In this document: positions 56,801 through 64,000 of the stretch, in pieces | How the letters are laid out: each line of letters starts with the position of its first letter | Numbering within the stretch: position 1 is the first letter of the stretch | NCBI RefSeq assembly: GCF_008831285.2 | Contig: NC_045148.1 | Span: 14,982,802-15,046,801 of the forward strand | Reading direction: 5' to 3' | DNA: 64,000 nucleotides | DNA from: Nymphaea colorata | Lineage: Eukaryota; Streptophyta; Magnoliopsida; Nymphaeales; Nymphaeaceae | The notes under the pieces: generated by a model | The model's input: the letters and a program-made list of their open reading frames with translations, nothing else | The model's database searches: none | Told to the model about the DNA's origin: nothing | Program-made: the position numbers and the translations under genes

Positions 56801-57655
56801 GAAAATAAAACTAATTTGTACAAACTGGTGAGGCTAAAACATTAAATGTTGACTTGTGAATTCTCTGCATGATCTTCTTGAGATGGAAGATTATGTCTTA
56901 GATTTCTAACATATCATGGCATATAGGTTGGCGTGTGATACGCCAGTAGTTGGTTTTGCTGGCTGATCGAAAATTTGCCGTCCATTTGAGTTCCTGTATC
57001 TTCTGAAGCCTTTCAAGATCTTCAAGGACGCGTGTGAAGATCTCGGCTTCTATTTTGGATAGCTCTTCTAGTACCTCTTGCGAGGTCTGGGCAGCTCCCA
57101 GTCTTCATTGATGTTTGCCGGATGTAGTTCATTGAGAATGGTTCTGTAACGCTCAGTAGTTGACTCAGTTGATTGCACACGCAATGGAACTTTTGTTGGT
57201 GGGATATTGGTCCCGGATGGTCCTGCCATTCCTGTATACACCGTTCAAAAGCCATCAGAAGCTGGGGCTCAGGTGTGTTCAAGGGAGAGCTGATCAAGGA
57301 GGTGACTATTCGTGACAGAGTCTGCAAGAACGTTATCATTTCCATTGATGTGTTCGAAGGACACATCAATTCCTAACCCTGTGATGAAATCGACAAAGGC
57401 TACCCATCTGACCCTGGAGGGGAGGGTTTGTTGATGTTGGTCTTGTTGAAGAAGCTTATAATAGTCTGGCAATCAGTCCGTATTAGAATCTCCTTTTGTC
57501 CGTATTAGAATCTCCTTTTGTTCCAGATAGTAAATCTTCAAGACTATTCATTACGGCAAAAATTTCAGCATCAATGGTTGATTTTGGGGGGTTGAATTTG
57601 CCGCTAGCATATGCACATGGCTTTTCCATGCTTCTTGAATCATATGCACATGGCT
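56800..57655 (-). pseudogene. endogenous pararetrovirus fragment: RNase H and downstream sequence
   Basis: The minus strand reads CAYASGKFNPPKSTIDAEI (57590-57660) and, after a frame change, SRVRWVAFVDFITGLGID and a HINGNDNVLADS end (about 57320-57420). These are the two halves of a caulimovirid RNase H. A 24-bp tandem duplication (tccgtattagaatctcc twice, 57477-57525) sits at the frame break. The remaining ~400 bp towards 56.9 kb shows short frames (for example QLLMAFERCIQEWQDH) that I do not recognise. At 57655 the sequence switches to the host-like ttcagttgaacttgatac motif. Confidence 0.83.
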
Positions 57656-57694
57656 TCAGTTGAACTTGATACAAGCATCATATGACAATTGGTT

Positions 57695-58795
57695 AGGTGG
57701 TCTTCTCACCCGAGGGTACTAGTCCACCCTCTCGACTAGTCTTCTCCACGTTTTCCACTAGTTTTTCCCTAATTCTTCCCGAGACTTCAACCGGCATCTA
57801 GTCCTCCTTCGTGATCGAGGGGGCTGCACCGTAAAGAAGGAGCAATTCCATCGGGGGATTTGTGCGTAGCAGGGGAGGTTTTCCGACAACCTCCAAGCTC
57901 GTCTTCAAGCCTATGTTGCTTCAACTAGAGCCACGAGTTGTAGCCTTTGAGATTCCGATCACCGCCGGCAAGGCCGATGAGGGGAAGAGAGAAACTCCCA
58001 CACGGGGAACAGAGACAACAAACCAAACATTCTTCTTTCTATTCAATATTCCATTCCCTAATAAAAACAACTTACAAACGAGCTTATATAGCCGGTTCTA
58101 GGAATGAACCGAGACACTTATACTTAAAACAAAACGACTCAACAAAAGCAAATAAACTAAAGAAAATGAGACGAGACATCTCAGAGTTCGAATTTGACTC
58201 GGGCCTTGTGAGCTCGAGAGGTAACTTGTCTAGGTTCGGGCCTAAACTTCCCTGTTTGACTTGGGTTAGAACTCGACACTAGGTTTGACTTTACCTCTAC
58301 CGGATCTAGGTCCCTTTCTCTACGTCGTGCCCATCTTCAAGTCTGTCTTTGCTCTCGCCTGGTGCTCCGCCCACACCGCCCACTGTAGCACCTCCAAGTA
58401 CTATGTTAACCTCCTTAAGCCCGAATTCTTCTATATCGTTGTGCTGTCTCTTCGAGCCTTGGAAGGCTGCTCACACCCAACATCATCATTTCGGCGTGAG
58501 CTCTACATGCTCGACCCTTCTTAGCCGATTATGCTTTCGCGACCCTTCTTAGCCGATTATGCTTTCGCCTTGTCGGCCACATCGGCGCTTCTTTTCTTCG
58601 GCTGGCGCCCTTCCACCCTTCCACAGCCGCAGCCGCACGATGGGCCGTGTCTTCCTTCGGCCTTGACATCTCTTGCTCGGCAACCAACTTTCGGCCTGCC
58701 TTGCCTAGGCTTACGCCTTGGTTGCGAGCCTTTGGCCTGGCCTCGGCCACTCCCTCAGCCATCGTCGGCTGAGACAAATTTAGGCTCGCATCAGA
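57695..58795 (-). mobile_element. LTR of a minus-oriented Ty3/gypsy-like element
   Basis: On the minus strand the LTR starts near 58793 with TGATGCGAGCC, preceded by a purine-rich tract (ttttaaggagggtgg, about 58791-58806) and a 'gggggcaagctcg' segment, an arrangement common at the 3' end of plant gypsy elements. A TATA box (ctatataagc) lies at about 58082-58092. The outer end (gggtgagaagaccacct) abuts host-like sequence at 57694. Its terminal ~90 bp recur inverted at 51693-51800. I found no matching second LTR at the other end. Confidence 0.65.
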
Positions 58796-61151
58796 ACCAC
58801 CCTCCTTAAAACGAGCTTGCCCCCAATCTCATGCTAGGTTGTTTCCTAGGGTGATCTGTTTCATCTTTATTCCACCTAGGCTGTTGTACCCTGGTCCATA
58901 ATCTCTAGGCTAAAATTCGAGCGAGGTCTTATGCTGAAGGAACCGTTGCCCTAGTCCCTTAAAATGTACTTGTGTTATGATCCTTGCTGATCTACCTTCA
59001 GCCACTGCTTGGCTACACTGCGTCATTCTTGGTCCATAGTCACCGGGTAGCTGCTTGAGAAGTGACCTTTGTTGTTCCAAGGGCTGCTTGGTGACCTTTG
59101 GCACTCTAAATGGTTTCTTACTTTACCTCGAGGCTTGCCATACCTGAGTATTTGCTCGAGCCTCATTTTGGGCCTCAAGGGGTAACCAATGGGGCTCTTT
59201 GTCTTCAATTTTTGCCCACGCTTTCGCTGCACATCTTTCCCCACAGCCACATGTTTGCTGTTTCGAACTTGCCCTTTTTGCTCTTGGCTGAGCACGGTTT
59301 TTGCTTCAGGGGGTGATACCACTGAGTAAATTGGTAAATGAGCTGTTAGGATTCGGAGATTTGTCCTTGAGCTCATGACCGGGGGTTTGTATGACTTTTT
59401 ACATTTGACATAGCCACCCTCCTTAGGCTTTGCATTGTATTCCAGGGTGACATAGTGGGGTAGCTCTACTACCGTCTCTCTAGGTGGCCTTTCATTTCTT
59501 GCAAGGTACCATACGGCTGGCTTGAGAGTTGCCGGCTGTTTGTTTATGAGATTATCCAAGCTGAATGGTGACTCCTTATATGCTGGTAGCATTTCTGCCA
59601 AAGCGATAGTTCGGACCCTATCCATGGTGTTGGGAACAGCCTTGCTGTGTTGGATCTCATGGTCAGGGTATCGTGTTGTTTCTCCTCATCCTTAGAGTTC
59701 ATGCCTTTCATCTTGGGGGAGTTATTGGTAACTTCTTCAATCGCTTGTCTTTGCAAGTTTACCCTCAAGCTTTCAGGGTGGGTTTTCTCTTTGGATTGGC
59801 TGCAGCCACCCTCCTTAGGATGCGCCTTATCCTGAAGGGTGCGATCCGGTCCCCATTTAACGAGGTCTTGCTGACTTATATTGCCCTTCCCACTTAGCTC
59901 TTCATTGGGCAATGTCTCAAAATTGCTGACTTGCTGGACCCCTTTTATCCTTAGTGCAGTGCAGGCTGTTTACCAGGTTTGGGACAGCTAGCATGGATAA
60001 TGGCTGAGTGACGCAACCCATTATGAACTTCTCAGTAGGGCGCCATTCACTGGTAAACCATAGGCTTTTTGATCTTGAATTTAGAAATATGATAGCCTGC
60101 TTTGGCGCTGGTGGTTGCCCAGGGTGGCGTGCCATTTGCAGTCCTCTGCTGTCGGCCCACTGTCGTGTGGCTCGCTCTTCCGCCACTTGCTGCATGGTGC
60201 CCCTTGCAAATTCATGCCCTGGTTTTGGTTCCTTGGCTTTTTACGAGTTTCGGACGGACTTGTGTCCCTTTGGCATGCCCGTCAGTAGAGGATTCTCTAC
60301 GTCCTTCCATTGATTGCTCTCCTAGAGCACCTATTGAAGGGTTGTGGTAATGTTTTTATTTGGGAGTCCTTGAAGACATCAAGTCTTCCATTGGATCAGT
60401 CATCTCGTGCCATTCCAACCCCTTGTAGCCTTGGTTAAAGGTACCCCAAGCTTCCTTGAACTCTTTCTGGTCAAGAGTTATATCTTCACCAAAGGCTGTA
60501 AGGAATTTACGCTTCTTGCTCTCGGCGTTGACTCTTCATCATTTTAGGCTTCCTGATTTCTATTTGTGAAACACGACAGCCCTTTGTGGCACGACAGCCC
60601 TTTGTGGCACGTTTGATGGACTGAGTTTGAAGGGTTTGTGCAGTTTTCTGCCGTCTACTGATGGGTCTTCTTGCTATTTGCTTCAGATCGCCACCACCAT
60701 GAACCTTATGCAGGGTTTCTGGAAACTTGACTACATTGGGCTGACAGTTCTTCTATATGACTGGCCGAACCTTATTGGGATAATTATCTTGTCTACTCCT
60801 GATTGTATCTCTCAACGAGGAGTAGCTATGTCTATCATGATACACCTTCGTTTTGACCCAAGTGAGTTCATAGTCTGAGTGGTGCTTCCTATCGGTCTGT
60901 TCCTCCAAGAATTGCGCCCTATAATCGTATGCACCTTCCTCATAGGGCTCTTCCTCCGATTGCTCATGGGATTCACTCCCGGTGCCTGGTTTATCATATG
61001 GGCTTACTTCACCATAATCCTCATAATATTCTCCACTAGATTCATCGTCAGTCTCACTAGCAGAGTATTGTCCTGTCCTCACGGGATCTTTCTTCAATCT
61101 GCAGTTGTAAGAGGATCTAGCCTCTTCCTCACTTTCATACCAAGAGGACAT
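58796..61151 (-). pseudogene. decayed open frames inside an LTR retroelement
   Basis: Three minus-strand frames line up as one broken coding region: about 60753-61151 (acidic, Ser/Glu/Tyr-rich start, then YHDRHSYSSLRD), 59544-60195 in two overlapping frames, and 59023-59625. Proline/lysine motifs with KEGG (HPKEGGCSQ, AKPKEGGYVKC) recur. No protease, RT or integrase motif is visible, so this could be a gag-like or extra frame of a non-autonomous element. I cannot name it. Its position just upstream of the polypurine tract supports its belonging to that element. Confidence 0.5.
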
Positions 61152-61990
61152 CCCTTATGCTAATTACCGAAACTTGATGGCTAGCATTAGCCGCTCTGGG
61201 ACAGATCTGAAAACTGCTTCTTTTCTGGTTTCCAAAGATTGGGTAAGCCTCAAAATTAGTTACGAATCCACAGGTGTGGGTGGTTCGTACTAACTCCCCC
61301 CGTATGCTAAGATAAAGTCTGATTGAGGGGGCGGACTCCTCACAGAATACACAGACTGTTGCCACTCCAAAAAATAACAAAACTTCTACTGACTGCTATG
61401 AATTCAAACTGCTGCTACTGCTAAAAACTGAAAAGGAAATCGACTGCTAGAAGCCAAATCTAAAAAGAGAACAGCTGACACCACTGAAACTATTTGTTAT
61501 TGTGCTGTTCGCAGGGAATTCTTCAGAAAATAGGCGCCGCTTGTAAATTCAATAACTTTCCAACTCTGAAAATCACGAAACTTGGTTGAAAAATACTATA
61601 CACCATATGGAATCCAATGGCACAAGTTCAGTTTCTAAGACGTCGGTTGTGTTTTCAGCTGCGCAGGAAACTTCCACCAACAGGGGTCCACTCAAAAAAT
61701 CGATATAGGCGCTTCCAACAAGCCTAAACTCGACCGCTTCCAACAAGCCTAAACTCGACCAATTCCGACGCCGGAGGTGACAGTGCCGGCCACTGGAATC
61801 CAGCATAGTTTCTGGTATTTTAGAAACTGTAATACACAGGCTAATGTAATTCGACCTTTACTGCGCCAAATGAACTCCGTTTCACACGAAATTTGGACAG
61901 AATGTGTCCAAAATATTTACGAACAGATGAGTAGGGAGCTCGTTCACAGATCACCAGAAATTTACCTGATTTCCTCGTTTGATTGGGCTG
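61152..61990. other. no gene seen; small tandem duplication
   Basis: Probably the rest of the retroelement. The string cgcttccaacaagcctaaac plus five bases is duplicated in tandem at about 61707-61758. No open frame of interest. Confidence 0.5.
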
Positions 61991-63240
61991 AACTGTTCAC
62001 ATCTAGTTAGTAGAAAAGCAACTGCCCATGTAATTACAAGGGGATTCCCATCATCACCTAGGATCTACAACCTTGCAACAACGGACAAATTTACCATTAT
62101 TACACTCACTAGTACAAGACATTGCTATGAAAGTAGATTAAATAAATACATGGCTATAAAAAAGACTTTTAATTCCTAGTCATGCGAAGAAAAAAAGAAA
62201 ACAGGAGAACATGGTCAGTCTAACGGGATTAGATGCTGAATACCACACACAAAGTCCGTCAGTGTAGCACATCAATGACTTGCTACTGGTGCTCCCCAAA
62301 CCAGTTTTGGTAAGAATCCAGTATGCCAATGAGCACTTTTCCTATCAAGTCTTAATCAGTGTTATAAGAAACAAATATTATCTACTTTTGGTGAATTGGC
62401 TGATTCAAAGACTCAATCAGTTGTGCTTAGAAACAAATATTATCTACTTTTGTCAAAGAATAAATAATATATAAATAAGAAAAATCTTAAAAGACTTGAG
62501 AAAATAACAAAAAAGTGATAAACGGCAAATCTACATCCACCGTAGTAGTTTGCCAGCAATTTGATCCACACCTACGATTCATAATCTGTTTCTCTTTTGA
62601 TCAAGATGAAGGCCAAACAGCCCCTAATATCTGGCAACAAAAAACTTGCATAAGTAACTCGAATTTGCTTCATACATCCTATATGGAGAATATGGTCTCT
62701 TCTACTTTAAGTCGCTTTCTCTCATGTTTCTTCAATTTCCTTTATAATTAGATTTTCACGTGTACAAGGAAAAAAATTTTGTTATAATACAGGGGTTTTC
62801 ATACAAGAACTTGCCAAAGTCCAGCTTGAACCCATATGACTGCAAACCTTCTACATCAAATGTGTGAAATATTTTGGAGGAAAAAATAATTCATAGGCAC
62901 ACCATAATTGTGGTAATCTATAAAGCAATTGCCTGTTCCATAAAAAGAAGTCAAAAACAAAGTGAAATTAGAACATAGTAACATAGTAGCATTAAAATCC
63001 TATATCTAGTTGAACCCTTACTATCTTGGAGAAGTTCAACAATGACATCAAAAGACAGTGGACACTTCTGTCAAGTACCAACAAGAACAAACGAGAACAT
63101 CCTTTTCAGTGACAATGAAGCTTACATACCTCATTTCTTTAATCGTTATTGACATCCCAAGCTGTGGATGTGGCACCTTGATACGAGCATCAGATGAAAA
63201 TTGGTTTGGAAGAAGACAGAGCTTTACATGCTTGCATATC
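61991..63240. repeat. duplicated segment, copy 2 (pairs with 50.3-51.69 kb)
   Basis: Same order and orientation as copy 1 but without the 96-bp LTR scrap at 50435-50530. It has a shorter middle part (the 50800-51000 region is deleted after 'aatatctggc'). It continues past the point where copy 1 is cut, showing that the undisturbed sequence reads ...gcttgcatatcagtgagtac. Confidence 0.8.
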
Positions 63241-63775
63241 AGTGAGTACAATGCAAATGTCCCACCTGCAATAAAATTGAGCAACCAAAGGCAAGTCCTG
63301 AGATCTCATAACTAAGATTTAGCTATAAGGACAAAAAGAAAGCATGCTTTTAACTGTATGAATTGACATGTTAGCTCTGAAAATAAAAACACAATATACG
63401 CACATTTGAACAGTGGGCCCATAAGCCACAGTTCTAGCCTTCTAGGCTGCATTAATACACCACTCAGCATGAACTTGATACGAGCATCAGATGAAAATTG
63501 GTTTGGAAGAAGACAGAGCTTTACATGCTTGCATATCAGTTGGTGAGTACAATGCAAATGTCCCACCTGCAATAAAATTGAGCAACCAAAGGCAAGTCCT
63601 GCAATTAGATCTCATAACTAAGATTTAGCTATGAGGACAAAAAGAAAGCATGCTTTTAACTATACGAATTGACATGTTAGCTCTGAAAATAAAAACACAA
63701 TATACGCACATTTGAACAGTGGGCCCATAAGCCACAATTCTAGCCTTCTAGGCTGCACTAATACACCACTCAGCC
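63180..63775. repeat. 297-bp tandem duplication
   Basis: The unit starting gatacgagcatcagatgaaa occurs at 63180 and again at 63477. It covers the gagtacaatgcaaatgtccc, aagcatgcttttaact, gacatgttagctctg and gccttctaggctgca segments. The copies differ by a few bases and small indels (ttggtgagtac versus gtgagtac; tgcaattagatctc versus tgagatctc). The complement of part of it also occurs at 54.88-55.0 kb. Confidence 0.92.
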
Positions 63776-64000
63776 ATATCCCACCTGCATTGTGATATTT
63801 TAGAAATGCCATAAGAATTCAAGCACTAGCTGCACATCAACAAATACATGTTTTTCACTACTTGTGCATGTGCACATGTGTCTTTCTACTTGGGTATGAG
63901 AGAGAGACACACACAAACACATGTTCATGACAGAGACCCTGAGTCATATCTTCCATATGCTTTAAACCACAACAAACATTATGCACTAAACCACAACAAA
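63776..64000. other. continuation of the host-like repeat to the window end
   Basis: Complement of the 54690-54880 sequence, including the gagagagacacacac run. It carries no identified gene of its own; what it belonged to lies outside the window. Confidence 0.6.

Overview
This window is nuclear DNA from a flowering plant. The evidence is spliced plant genes with canonical GT/AG introns (an LRK10L/WAK-type receptor kinase, a TPS-b terpene synthase, SEC22), C1-2i (QALGGH-type) zinc fingers, a Ty1-copia retrotransposon with an initiator-Met tRNA primer site, a hAT-type MITE, and Caulimoviridae-like endogenous pararetrovirus (EPRV) pieces. The species cannot be fixed from the sequence. Most of the window is repeats, duplications and broken gene copies.

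Layout. 1-9 kb: AT-rich duplicated DNA with a 110-bp minisatellite, a block copied from a receptor-kinase 5' flank, a ~375-bp tandem repeat and a two-exon terpene synthase remnant. 9-14.3 kb: a two-exon LRK10L receptor kinase whose exons join cleanly in frame; its C-terminal tail is cut by a 1-nt frameshift. 16.7-19.4 kb: a kinase scrap and a second copy of the AT-rich block seen at 1-3 kb, carrying a decayed hAT MITE. 19.4-29.3 kb: ten minus-strand copies of a ~961-bp unit holding a two-finger C2H2 gene fragment, plus an eleventh copy inverted head-to-head. 29.8-30.2 kb: two intact internal SEC22 exons with no partners. 31.2-36.0 kb: a ~4.8-kb inverted repeat with two ~2.2-kb LTR-like arms. 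37-41 kb: AT-rich modules and an unclassified, probably retroelement-derived stretch.

41.1-44.5 kb holds a second LRK10L copy in inverted orientation. Its receptor exon is intact but its kinase is cut just after DFG. 44.68-50.17 kb is a full-length but inactivated Ty1-copia element (LTRs, PBS, PPT, CTCCT target duplication) inserted about 210 bp upstream of that start codon. 50.2-64 kb is a mosaic of LTR-retrotransposon remnants, EPRV segments in both orientations, and several duplicated pieces of one host-like sequence.

The only gene that looks nearly functional is the LRK10L at 10.3-14.1 kb. The most unusual structures are the zinc-finger array (homogenised block, dimeric higher-order block, terminal palindrome) and the long LTR hairpin. 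Both could make double-stranded RNA if transcribed, which is an inference. No wholly new biological system could be shown from sequence alone.
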